Part shown: positions 19,454 through 26,448 of the stretch, piece after piece | Layout: each line of letters opens with the position of its first letter | Position numbering within the stretch: position 1 is the stretch's first letter | Assembly (NCBI GenBank): GCA_024278935.1 | Contig: JAJRSF010000019.1 | Span: 1 to 39,110 of the forward strand | Direction: 5' to 3' | Length of the DNA: 39,110 nucleotides | From: Candidatus Zixiibacteriota bacterium | Lineage (GTDB): Bacteria; Zixibacteria; MSB-5A5; GN15; FEB-12 | Notes under the pieces: model-generated | Told to the model about the DNA's origin: nothing | Seen by the model: only the letters and a program-made list of their open reading frames with translations | Databases searched by the model: none | Made by a program: the position numbers and the translations under genes

Positions 19454-19972
19454 TTATTGTGAGACGATACGGAATTCAGCGCGACGGTTTTTAGACCAGG
19501 CTGCTTCATTATGACCGTTATCGTTTGGACGTTCTTTACCGTATGAAATAATAGACAAACGGTTGGCATTGATACCAAGACCTGTTAAATAATCCATAAC
19601 AGCTTTAGCACGTTTTTCACCCAGCGACAAGTTGTACTCAACTGTACCACGTTCATCACAATGCCCTTCAATTTTCATGATGGCATCAGGGAACTCATTT
19701 AACAAAGCATAGTTAACATCTAAAGCAACTTTGCCGTCTGTGCGAAGTGAATGTTTGTCTAAATCAAAATAAACTGTTTGGAACTGTTCAATAGTCACTT
19801 TTGGTGGTGGAGGAGGAGGTGGTGGAGGTGGTGGCGGTGGAGGTGGAGGGGTGGTATCTACGACAACTGGTACTTCTTCAACGATTGGTGGTTTGTCAGG
19901 TCCGCAAGAGGTCAATAACATAATAGAAAGCAATGTTACTGCTGTTACGGTTAAAAATCCAAATCTTTTCAT
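19454..19972 (-). CDS. pal: Peptidoglycan-associated lipoprotein Pal with a 16-proline tether
   Basis: 172 residues. The signal peptide ends at lipobox LLTSC (Cys about 23). A linker contains 16 consecutive prolines (codons at 19803-19850, mixed CCA/CCT/CCG). The OmpA-like domain follows (FDLDKHSLR, KIEGHCDERGTVEYNLSLGE, KRAKAVMDYL, GYGKERP-type ISYGKERPN and NRRAEFRIV), with the Asp/Arg residues that bind diaminopimelate. It anchors the outer membrane to peptidoglycan and is released or relocated by TolB. AGGGGA before the ATG is the ribosome site. Such a proline run should need elongation factor P for translation. Confidence 0.95.
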   Translation of the reverse strand: MKRFGFLTVTAVTLLSIMLLTSCGPDKPPIVEEVPVVVDTTPPPPPPPPPPPPPPPPKVTIEQFQTVYFDLDKHSLRTDGKVALDVNYALLNEFPDAIMKIEGHCDERGTVEYNLSLGEKRAKAVMDYLTGLGINANRLSIISYGKERPNDNGHNEAAWSKNRRAEFRIVSQ

Positions 19973-20030
19973 TTTATCTTCCCCTATACAAAGGAGTTAA
20001 AAGTTATATTATATTTGCGTTCGTGTGCCT

Positions 20031-20059
20031 AATCTACACTATACGCGGATAATCGTCAA
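20031..20059 (-). promoter_or_regulatory. Promoter of the pal-cpoB operon
   Basis: On the minus strand TTGACG (20059-20054, 5/6), a 17-base spacer and TAGATT (20036-20031, 4/6). Expected +1 is near 20024, giving a 5' leader of about 50 bases before pal. Confidence 0.55.
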
Positions 20060-20148
20060 TATAAAAAAGGCATTATTTCAACTGTTTCTGTACTTTATAC
20101 AAGCTTTATTATTCTTGGATGAATAAAAACTAATCTTACCTCAAAAAA

Positions 20149-20313
20149 GTAGGTCAGAATCCAACGAGCTTTAAAGCTCTTTAGTGGTTCTGACATTGAC
20201 AAATCGTAGGTCAGGTCTTTCACACTCAATGGGTGTCCGAGACCTGACAAATTCAATCCTTTAAAACAACCGAATCCCCACACCTCCTTTCCGTGCTTGG
20301 CACGTTGAATCCA
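20149..20313. repeat. Palindromic repeats between pal and the next gene upstream
   Basis: The gap 19973-20348 holds the pal promoter and repeats but no credible gene. A GTAGGTCAGAA element (20149 on) closes with TTCTGAC (to 20194). A full GTAGGTCAGGTC element follows, GTCAGGTC (20210-20217) pairing with GACCTGAC (20241-20248), with an inner ACAC...GTGT stem. A CGTGC-TTG-GCACG hairpin lies near 20292. The second element is nearly the same, in opposite orientation, as the one at 31257-31296. Confidence 0.65.
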
Positions 20314-20348
20314 GAACAGAAACAGGTAAGACAAATTTAGAGTACACT

Positions 20349-21212
20349 TTATTTTTCCACCTTTTTTTCAAGCATCAGTTCATCTTGAATCTTTTTTGCA
20401 AACTTTGCAGCACGAGAATTTGGATTATCTATAATTACTTGATTGAGAACTGCTTCTTTTTCACTCTTATCTAAATAATATATAATTCCATTTAGCCATC
20501 CTATAGCAGAACCAGAGTTTGGAAATCGTTCAAGTTTTTGTTTAGTCAATTCCATGCCCTCAAGTGTTCCAAGATTTGTCTTAGCTAAGTGGAAACATGT
20601 TTCACCATATACTGTATTAGGGAATCTATCAAGAATCTCTTGAAACTTATTTCCTGCTGGGACCCTATCGCTGTTGCTCCATAATGAACAACCTGCGACT
20701 AGAAGATCAAAAACTTCTTTTTCATCACCTGATGGTTCAATAACATTAAATGATAAAATATTAGACGTGATACCTTCAAAAGTTCCCTCTATAGTGTAGC
20801 TACCAACTGGAATCTGAGGAAAGTACATGCCTAAAATCGTAAAGTCAAGATCACCTTGTGAGACCCCATATAGATAATTTAATCCAAAACTATTATATTG
20901 TTTTTCGCCGGGTTCCAATAAGTAATAACCAACACCATCATAAGCAATGTTCCATTGCGGACCAGTATAATCCAATAATTCACCTGATTCATTTATAATT
21001 TTCAGAGTAAGCCCTCCATGTTCTGGAGCGGAAATCCCATCAGTATTTAGAGGACTTGTTGAAATATTTGTTAGAGATGCGTCTAACCATATAGTTTCAT
21101 TTAATAGATAATTTTGTTTTTCTAATGAAAGATCAAGACTAAATTGTTGAGCTTTCGTAACAGTTGATTGGATAATGATTAGTAATATTAAATAAACAAG
21201 ATATTTTTTCAT
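20349..21212 (-). CDS. Secreted protein of unknown function with C-terminal TPR-like repeats
   Basis: About 287 residues from the ATG at 21212. This start is chosen over an in-frame ATG 19 codons upstream because GGAGAGGAG sits directly before it and a signal peptide (MKKYLVYLILLIIIQSTVTKA-QQ) begins there. Residues about 25-160 look like a beta-sandwich (LSLEKQNYLLNETIWLDASL and VGSYTIEGTFEGITSNILSF), like the domain found before protease-like or 'BsuPI/intracellular proteinase inhibitor' sequences. The C-terminal half has TPR-like segments (AGNKFQEILDRFPNTVYGE, ELTKQKLERFPNSGSAIGW and KEAVLNQVIIDNPNSRAAKF). It sits inside the Tol-Pal cluster between tolB and pal, with its own possible promoter. 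It is not a standard Tol component. Confidence 0.75.
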   Translation of the reverse strand: MKKYLVYLILLIIIQSTVTKAQQFSLDLSLEKQNYLLNETIWLDASLTNISTSPLNTDGISAPEHGGLTLKIINESGELLDYTGPQWNIAYDGVGYYLLEPGEKQYNSFGLNYLYGVSQGDLDFTILGMYFPQIPVGSYTIEGTFEGITSNILSFNVIEPSGDEKEVFDLLVAGCSLWSNSDRVPAGNKFQEILDRFPNTVYGETCFHLAKTNLGTLEGMELTKQKLERFPNSGSAIGWLNGIIYYLDKSEKEAVLNQVIIDNPNSRAAKFAKKIQDELMLEKKVEK

Positions 21213-21239
21213 TGCTCCTCTCCGTATATAACTTTTCCT

Positions 21240-21269
21240 TATAGACGAAAAAAATAACGAATTTGTCAA
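21240..21269 (-). promoter_or_regulatory. Possible promoter of the TPR-like secreted-protein gene
   Basis: On the minus strand a perfect TTGACA (21269-21264), an 18-base spacer and a weak TCTATA (21245-21240). It would give this gene a transcript separate from tolB. Confidence 0.35.
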
Positions 21270-21343
21270 ATAAATATTACTTTTTAAAAGGGACGCTATG
21301 CAGACTCGACTATCTAAGATATCTGTATCTCAATAATCAACTC

Positions 21344-22645
21344 CTACTTCATCGGTCCCCAATTTGGGTTAGTCGTTTTCCCATTTCGGGTAATCCTGCG
21401 TTGATTTCGCCCTGTTATATCCATCGTGTAAATATCTCCCGAACTCAAACGTGTCGAACTAAAAATTATATGTTTCCCATCAGGGGAAAAATGAGGGTTT
21501 TCATTCATACCAACTTCAGTCAAGACTTTATACTGTGTCCCCGATGTGTCAATCGATGCCAAGTCAAAGCGACCTGCTTTGGTACGGCTTACAAATGTAA
21601 TCCTGTCACCTCGTGCTGACCAAATTGGCGAATCATTATACCTGCTTTGATAAGTCAATCGATGCAAATTCAACCCATCGGAATCCATAATATATAGTTG
21701 CGGTGAACCGGAGCGATCTGACGAAAAGGCAATCATCTGTCCATCAGGCGACCATGTCGGAGCAGAATCTATCGAACGGTGTTTTGTCAGACGTTTGATA
21801 ATATTACCTTTGATATCTAAAACATAAATTTCCGAGTTGCCATCTTTTGAAAGTACACAGGCTATTTTATCACCATCGGGGGAAATAGATGGTGCCGCGA
21901 CGATTCCTTTAAACTCTGCTACCTTAGTCATCTTTTTTGAATTTACATTTACTTTAAAAAGTTTTGGGTCATCTTCTAAAAACGATGTGAAAAATACTTC
22001 GTTAGATGTCGGAGAATAACAAGGGGAGAGGTTTAATACACCTGTGTTGGTCAATTGTATTTCCGAAGCACCGTCGTAATCAGCGATAAAAATTTCTTTA
22101 CCGTCACCAATTTTTTTTACATATACAATCTTTGTTAGAAAGATTCCATCTTCACCGGTAAGACTCTTTACAATTTGATTGGCAATTTCATGACCTAACA
22201 CACGCCAGTTAGACTTTTTTCGGACAAGGACATCTTTGGTAATCATCTGCTGACGGATAGCATCGTACAGTTTCCATCTGACCCGAATTTTATTGGCAGG
22301 GAACTCCGCCTCAAGTTTCACCAAATAATCAGCACCTAGTCTTTGCCAACCTAAAATGTCTAATTCTTTCATTTCATACATTTTCATATAAAAAGAGTCA
22401 ATCCCTACAAACTGGAAATCAGCATGGAAATCTATATCGTTCTGCACAATGCGAGTTACATAATTCATAAGAGTGGAATCATCACGGGTGATATATTGAT
22501 TTCCGATATATTTCATCTCGTCAACACCTACAGGAGTCGGTTCTACTTCAATATTTCCAACTGTCCAACCTAATTCATAGTCAGCTCTGTCTTGAGCAAT
22601 AGCAATCAATGGCAAGAGTAAAAATACTACTAAATATTTATTCAC
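21344..22645 (-). CDS. tolB: Tol-Pal system beta-propeller protein TolB
   Basis: 433 residues, normal for TolB. A signal peptide (MNKYLVVFLLLPLIAIA-QD) is followed by the N-terminal alpha/beta domain (about 20-165, with FVGIDSF, WQRLGADYLVKLEAE and GHEIANQIVKSLTGEDGIF). The C-terminal six-bladed propeller is marked by repeats such as PSISPDGDKIACV, PTWSPDGQMIAFSSDRSGSP, QLYIMDSDGLNLHRLT, PHFSPDGKHIIFSS and NPNWGP. It acts in the periplasm between Pal and the TolA-like protein. It follows the TonB/TolA-like gene by 11 bases. Confidence 0.95.
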   Translation of the reverse strand: MNKYLVVFLLLPLIAIAQDRADYELGWTVGNIEVEPTPVGVDEMKYIGNQYITRDDSTLMNYVTRIVQNDIDFHADFQFVGIDSFYMKMYEMKELDILGWQRLGADYLVKLEAEFPANKIRVRWKLYDAIRQQMITKDVLVRKKSNWRVLGHEIANQIVKSLTGEDGIFLTKIVYVKKIGDGKEIFIADYDGASEIQLTNTGVLNLSPCYSPTSNEVFFTSFLEDDPKLFKVNVNSKKMTKVAEFKGIVAAPSISPDGDKIACVLSKDGNSEIYVLDIKGNIIKRLTKHRSIDSAPTWSPDGQMIAFSSDRSGSPQLYIMDSDGLNLHRLTYQSRYNDSPIWSARGDRITFVSRTKAGRFDLASIDTSGTQYKVLTEVGMNENPHFSPDGKHIIFSSTRLSSGDIYTMDITGRNQRRITRNGKTTNPNWGPMK

Positions 22646-22656
22646 ATAAACCTCGT

Positions 22657-23376
22657 TTAATATTCTATTGTTACAGTTATACCAATATATCCATCTCTAA
22701 ATTCTTTAGGTAAAGGCGGGAAAGAACCTATTCTCTCAAAAACAGCAAGACAATCTCTGTCCACATTTGCAATACCAGATGATTCTACTATTTCATATTT
22801 AATAATCTTACCTGACTCAATTACTTCAAAAAATATTTTTAGCGTTACGGTACCTTGAATAGAAACAGTTTTACGGAAATTTCTTATATATTTATTACTT
22901 GCTAAAGTAAACCAGTACGGATAATCAAACGAAGCATTGTCTACCGAAGCACCGGCAAATGGGGAACCTGATGTCGTCTCAACTTCTTTCCCTTTGTTTG
23001 TACCTGTTTTTGCTTCATTTGGAGGAGTCTTGGTTTTGTTGGTCTGTTTACGAGTGTTTTTCTTTTTATCTTTTTTTGGTTTAGGCTTATCTTTTTTCTT
23101 CGGCTTTGGTTTGTCTATTACAACAGGCTTATCTATCGAAGTTGGGTCGTCTATCGGAATATCAAACAGTTCGTCATCTGGTATCGCATCAGGAATAATA
23201 ATATCTTCAATCGGTGCAGGGCTACTTGCAAATGTCTCTGGTGCTGCCACTGCATTTATTTTTATAACCTGTGAAAAATCAAACGGCTTTTTCTGAATTG
23301 TAAATGGTGCCGAAAACAGAACTGCTGATATTATCAGAAGATGCAAAACAGCAGAAATTATAATTCCTCGTTTCAT
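22657..23376 (-). CDS. TonB/TolA-like energy-transducer protein
   Basis: 239 residues. One N-terminal membrane anchor (IIISAVLHLLIISAVLFSAPF) with the conserved His-containing SxxxH-type helix precedes a long Pro/Lys periplasmic spacer (about 75-130, with KPKPKKKDKPKPKKDKKK). A TonB/TolA-type C-terminal domain follows (TVTLKIFFEVIESGKIIKYE, then VESSGIANVDRDCLAVFERI and FPPLPKEF). In this operon it occupies the TolA position, coupling TolQR to TolB/Pal. By sequence the C-terminal domain reads as TonB-like, so both labels are defensible. Confidence 0.88.
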   Translation of the reverse strand: MKRGIIISAVLHLLIISAVLFSAPFTIQKKPFDFSQVIKINAVAAPETFASSPAPIEDIIIPDAIPDDELFDIPIDDPTSIDKPVVIDKPKPKKKDKPKPKKDKKKNTRKQTNKTKTPPNEAKTGTNKGKEVETTSGSPFAGASVDNASFDYPYWFTLASNKYIRNFRKTVSIQGTVTLKIFFEVIESGKIIKYEIVESSGIANVDRDCLAVFERIGSFPPLPKEFRDGYIGITVTIEY

Positions 23377-23387
23377 ACCAAGTCCTG

Positions 23388-23813
23388 CTAATTTTTCGCT
23401 TTTTCATTGTGGGTTGTGACTAAACCAATATCGGTAATCCCAATATCTTTCAACTGACTTATTAAATCAATCGCTTGACCGTAGTAGACCATTGAATCAG
23501 CCCGAAGATAAACCGTACTCGTATTTTTCTTCTCGATAGCATCCTGCATTTTAGTTTTGAAATCTTCAAGACGTGACCATGTGTCGTTAATATAAATTCC
23601 ACCCTTGTCATCAAGCGTCACTACGATCCCCTCAGCTTGATCGGTAACCACCGCAGCTTTTGTCTGCGGAAGCTTCACTTCGATACCTGATTGCAGAAGT
23701 GGAGCTGAAATCATAAAAATTATCAGAAGCACCAATACAACATCAACCAAGTTTGCAATATTGATTTCAGAAAGAGCAGCATATTCTTTTTTTCTTAAAC
23801 GAGTCCGACGCAT
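23388..23813 (-). CDS. tolR: TolR/ExbD-family proton-channel subunit
   Basis: 141 residues. It starts with a basic stretch (MRRTRLRKKEYAALSEINIA), then one transmembrane helix with the essential Asp in NLVDVVLVLLIIFMISAPLL. The periplasmic domain is typical (VKLPQTKAAV, GIVVTLDDKGGIYINDT, KNTSTVYLRADSMVYYGQAI, DIGITDIGLVT). It forms the stator with TolQ and uses the proton gradient. Only one base separates it from tolQ upstream, so the two are tightly coupled. Confidence 0.92.
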   Translation of the reverse strand: MRRTRLRKKEYAALSEINIANLVDVVLVLLIIFMISAPLLQSGIEVKLPQTKAAVVTDQAEGIVVTLDDKGGIYINDTWSRLEDFKTKMQDAIEKKNTSTVYLRADSMVYYGQAIDLISQLKDIGITDIGLVTTHNEKAKN

Positions 23814-23814
23814 C

Positions 23815-24429
23815 TTATCTGTTTTCCTTTTTCGCTTTTGCGATAAACTCTAAGATGAAATTGTTTGAGAACTCATTCATATTTTTCACTTTATTCGATG
23901 CCCAGTTAAAGGCAATCACCGCAGGAATCGCAGCCGACAAACCAACGATTGTCGCAAGCAATGCTTCGGCGATTCCGGGAGCAACCACCGCAAGTGAGGC
24001 AGAGCCACGCTCGCCAATCGCCCAGAACGCATCCATAATTCCAACCACAGTACCGAGCAACCCGATAAATGGTGCCGAATTTGCCGTGGATGCCAAAAAT
24101 ATCACTCGCTCTTCAAGAACCGAAATTTCTTCCGAGAGCGAACGTTCCATCGCCATCTCGACCAATTCATAATCTTCTTCAGTGATCGAACGCGAACTTG
24201 TCTGCATCGCACCGCCTTGGTTGGCGAGTTCTTTCAGCTCCAAAAGTTCGTTGTAACCGGCAAGATAGATTTTTGACATTGGCGACTTCGCCGATGATTT
24301 CGCCTGACCGAGCGAGTCGGCGATTTTGTCTGAACGGGCAAACTGCCGTTCAAACTTTCGGTTGTCAGCGTCAACTTCTTTGTATTGTTTCCACTTTACA
24401 AAAATTATGACCCACGAGAAAAAGGACAT
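23815..24429 (-). CDS. tolQ: TolQ/ExbB-family proton-channel subunit, 5' end abnormal
   Basis: 204 residues from the first usable ATG (24429). Recognisable blocks are SWVIIFVKWKQYKE at the end of helix 1, the cytoplasmic loop (MERSLSEEISVLEERVIFLA), and helices 2 and 3 (TANSAPFIGLLGTVVGIMDA, EALLATIVGLSAAIPAVIAF). From this ATG the first helix is cut in half. The same frame continues upstream, without any ATG, GTG or TTG, through ILILLLLVV and FSGALWQILSDTSTFG. This is the N-terminus expected for TolQ. A TAA at 24525-24523 then intervenes, two codons after an ATG at 24531. Either codon 3 is mutated or misread, or an unusual start (for example ATT at 24519) is used. No Shine-Dalgarno sequence precedes any candidate. 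Confidence 0.88.
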   Translation of the reverse strand: MSFFSWVIIFVKWKQYKEVDADNRKFERQFARSDKIADSLGQAKSSAKSPMSKIYLAGYNELLELKELANQGGAMQTSSRSITEEDYELVEMAMERSLSEEISVLEERVIFLASTANSAPFIGLLGTVVGIMDAFWAIGERGSASLAVVAPGIAEALLATIVGLSAAIPAVIAFNWASNKVKNMNEFSNNFILEFIAKAKKENR

Positions 24430-24735
24430 AACTACTAATAGGAGTAAGATTAAAATGCCGAATGTCGATGTGTCGCTGAGTATTTGCCATAGGGCGCCGG
24501 AAAAAATTGATGCGATAATTGGTTATGTCATAATATATATACACTTTATTAGTTAAAATGTTGCTATCGTTTTAGTTATATTCTTACAATTATTGAACTG
24601 TTTCGATTCAATAAAAGTTGAGAATATCTTTCTATATTTGCAGGGTAATGTAGGATTGTTCAATGATAGGGTCAACAAAAACTCAATTATTTGCTAAAAC
24701 AGATAGTTCGTGTTAATCTTTCATCAAATAATTTC

Positions 24736-24764
24736 TTGACTTATGTCAAATTATTGTCCTTAAT
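24736..24764 (+). promoter_or_regulatory. Promoter overlapped by an FNR/CRP-type palindrome upstream of a small lipoprotein gene
   Basis: TTGACT (24736-24741), 17-base spacer and CTTAAT (24759-24764) form a possible sigma-70 promoter. The -35 box is part of a perfect inverted repeat TTGAC-TTAT-GTCAA (24736-24749), with the half-site spacing of Crp/Fnr-family operators. If it activates at -41.5 the +1 would be near 24784. If the marked -10 is used, the site covers the -35 box and would more likely repress. The rest of the 24532-24806 gap is A/T-rich with nothing else recognised. Confidence 0.5.
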
Positions 24765-24806
24765 GGGGCGGAATGTAAGAGGAGAAAAATTAACTAGGAG
24801 TAACAA

Positions 24807-25031
24807 ATGAAAAAATTATTAATTCTCACAGCGGTTTCACTGATGACATTTTCTTTGATGGTTGGATGTGGCGATAAAGCTGACGAGGCAACCGACAAGG
24901 TTCCTGTTGAAACTAAAGCTGCCGACATGGCCGATTCAACTCGCATGGATGAGATGGTTGACTCTGCTTCACAGATGATGGATTCCACAATGGCTGATTC
25001 TGTTGACGCACACGCAGGTCACGATCACTAA
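24807..25031 (+). CDS. Small lipoprotein with His-rich C-terminus
   Basis: 74 residues. The signal peptide MKKLLILTAVSLMTFSLMVG ends in lipobox LMVGC (Cys 21). The mature part is acidic and Met/Asp/Ser-rich (DSTRMDEMVDSASQMMDS) and ends HAGHDH, a likely metal-binding tail. TAGGAGTAACAA gives an excellent ribosome site. It is monocistronic, with a palindromic operator upstream and a perfect-stem terminator downstream. The Met- and His-rich composition suggests periplasmic copper, zinc or nickel handling, but this is inferred. It belongs to no family I recognise. Confidence 0.75.
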   Translation: MKKLLILTAVSLMTFSLMVGCGDKADEATDKVPVETKAADMADSTRMDEMVDSASQMMDSTMADSVDAHAGHDH

Positions 25032-25097
25032 AATTTAGAGTTATAAAGTAATTTTGATGTAGGGAATTGTTCTTACCAAATTAAGAAATAACTTGTA

Positions 25098-25129
25098 GGG
25101 AACAGCTAAGTCTGTTCCCTTTCTTTTTT
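25098..25129 (+). terminator. Rho-independent terminator after the small lipoprotein gene
   Basis: GGGAACAG (25098-25105) pairs perfectly with CTGTTCCC (25112-25119) across a 6-base loop, followed by a T-rich tract to 25129. Confidence 0.8.
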
Positions 25130-25183
25130 GCATGCTGTTCCTACTCACTGCAGGATGTTCGGCATGACTTATTATATTGTCTT

Positions 25184-25348
25184 CCCAGCGAAGGCTGGGA
25201 TCCAGTCTTGTAGGTCAGGTCTTCCCGAGACCTGACAGTACCGCTGTTGTTAGCAGTGACTTTATAAAAATTTGTACCGTACAACAATCTTTGCCTCAAA
25301 TAGAACTGCCATCTCGTTTCTGCACTGGACTCCGTGTCAAGCACGGAG
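25184..25348. repeat. Palindromic repeats downstream of the STGPK-family gene
   Basis: In the gap 25032-25438 lie CCCAGC-GAAG-GCTGGG (25184-25199), then a GTAGGTCAGGTC element with GTCAGGTC (25214-25221) pairing with GACCTGAC (25229-25236), and CTCCGTG-TCAAG-CACGGAG (25330-25348). GTAGGGAA-type sequence recurs near 25060, 25096 and 25371. No gene is credible in this stretch. Confidence 0.65.
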
Positions 25349-25438
25349 AGGAGTTCAGATGATTTGTTTTGTAGGGAATTGGCCTGCCTGTACCTAAAAG
25401 AAAGGTTGAGGCAGGACTCAACCCTACGAGAGAGTGCA

Positions 25439-26062
25439 TCAATTTTGCTTAAGCAAACTTTTACGTTTCTCTTTTTCTTTACGTGCCTCAAGCAACTCTT
25501 CACGTTCTTTGAGCTGATAGAACAGACGGTAGCATCGTGTCATCTGCCTATCCAAACGAAGCTCGTAGCGAAGTATCAGTTTTGCGAAATCATCATTGGC
25601 GATAGAGTGCATCCCAATCCGATTTGCGACATACTCATCTTTTTTGATTTCAGCAATGTCGTCAGACCCGATTGTATCGGAAACGATTGTATCGGAAACG
25701 ATTTCTCGCAGAAGTTCTTTGTATCGCCAGTTATCGGTTATCGAATTTAACTGATGGTTGATATGTGCTGTTTCGGCAGCAATCACCCGACGCCCCCGCC
25801 AGTAACAGATCGCTATCTTCTGCACTAAGTAATCTTGCGAAAGAGTGGTCGGGTCAAGCTCGTACCTGAGCGACTCAAGCAGCAACTCAAACTCAACCCT
25901 GTCTTCTTTGAGATGCACCGAATTCAGTATCAACTTGTCGGTGTACAACCCACTTCTTGTGCTATTTTGTGATGATGCGAACTTACCTTGCGATGATTTT
26001 GGACCAGTCGATTTCTTCGCATTTTCTTGATTCGCTTTTAACTGTTTTTCCGATACCGCCAT
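25439..26062 (-). CDS. Uncharacterised 'STGPK' family protein flanked by repeats
   Basis: About 207 residues from the ATG at 26062. This is preferred to the ATG seven codons upstream because GAGGAG lies 6 bases before it. The upstream one sits at the edge of a palindromic repeat. The N-terminus (QLKANQENAKKSTGPKSSQG, then ASSQNSTRSGLYTDK) matches a widespread, usually multi-copy family of unknown function whose members share a 'NARKSTGPKTxxGKxxSSxNA' start. The middle is helical (YLVQKIAICYWRGRRVIAAE), and the C-terminus is a charged helix (ELLEARKEKEKRKSLLKQ). A 15-base tandem repeat inside the gene (25669-25698) encodes VSDTI twice. No catalytic motif is visible. Repeats on both sides hint at mobility, which is inference. 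Confidence 0.7.
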   Translation of the reverse strand: MAVSEKQLKANQENAKKSTGPKSSQGKFASSQNSTRSGLYTDKLILNSVHLKEDRVEFELLLESLRYELDPTTLSQDYLVQKIAICYWRGRRVIAAETAHINHQLNSITDNWRYKELLREIVSDTIVSDTIGSDDIAEIKKDEYVANRIGMHSIANDDFAKLILRYELRLDRQMTRCYRLFYQLKEREELLEARKEKEKRKSLLKQN

Positions 26063-26083
26063 TTTCTTCTCCTCATTTGTCAT

Positions 26084-26154
26084 CCTTGCGAAGGCAAGGA
26101 ACCAGTCTTTTTACAATAAGTCACTCAATAACCCCTTCCCGTGCTTGACACGGG
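26084..26154. repeat. Palindromic repeats at the upstream edge of the STGPK gene
   Basis: CCTTGC-GAAG-GCAAGG (26084-26099) and CCCGTG-CTTGA-CACGGG (26138-26154), each followed by a variant of AACCAGTC or GATCCA. They belong to the CTTGA/GAAG-loop family also seen at 14674, 25184, 25330 and 31327. Confidence 0.65.
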
Positions 26155-26448
26155 ATCCATATAATCGTCCCCAAACCATCCCCGACTCCGATCCAGCAAC
26201 CAACATTGTTGTTTAAAAAAGGGGAGATATAACTTTTTAATGAGAACTTGTAGAGAAAATGAATATTATACTGACACACCCTGTCAGTCTCCATTATTAT
26301 ATTGAATTTAAGGGAAAAAACAAACTTGTAGAAAAAATGGATACAAAGCAAATTTATCTTTTTAATTGACAATGAGTTCCAATTTATTGATTTTAAAATA
26401 TGCAAGAATTTATAAAACCGGAGAGTGGTCAATCCAGCTTAAAATAAG
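26155..26448. other. A/T-rich regulatory gap before the defence-like island, with direct and inverted repeats
   Basis: No gene is visible. Two near-identical 21-base copies beginning AACTTGTAGA occur at 26245-26265 and 26323-26343 (two mismatches), 78 bases apart. Between them lies the inverted repeat CTGACA-CACCC-TGTCAG (26271-26287). TTGACA at 26367-26372 is a possible -35 box, but no convincing -10 at 16-18 bases follows. These repeats are candidate operators for the methyltransferase operon. Confidence 0.45.

Noticed and set aside
20095-20334. A 79-codon minus-strand reading frame between pal and the secreted TPR-like gene
   Set aside because: It runs entirely through palindromic repeats and the residues look like repeat translation. 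There is no ribosome site or family resemblance.
25141-25438. Short open frames on both strands in the gap before the STGPK gene
   Set aside because: They are composed of dispersed repeats and lack ribosome sites. The composition differs from real genes nearby.
26245-26343. A short CRISPR-like array
   Set aside because: There are only two imperfect copies with a 57-base interval and no further repeats or cas genes.
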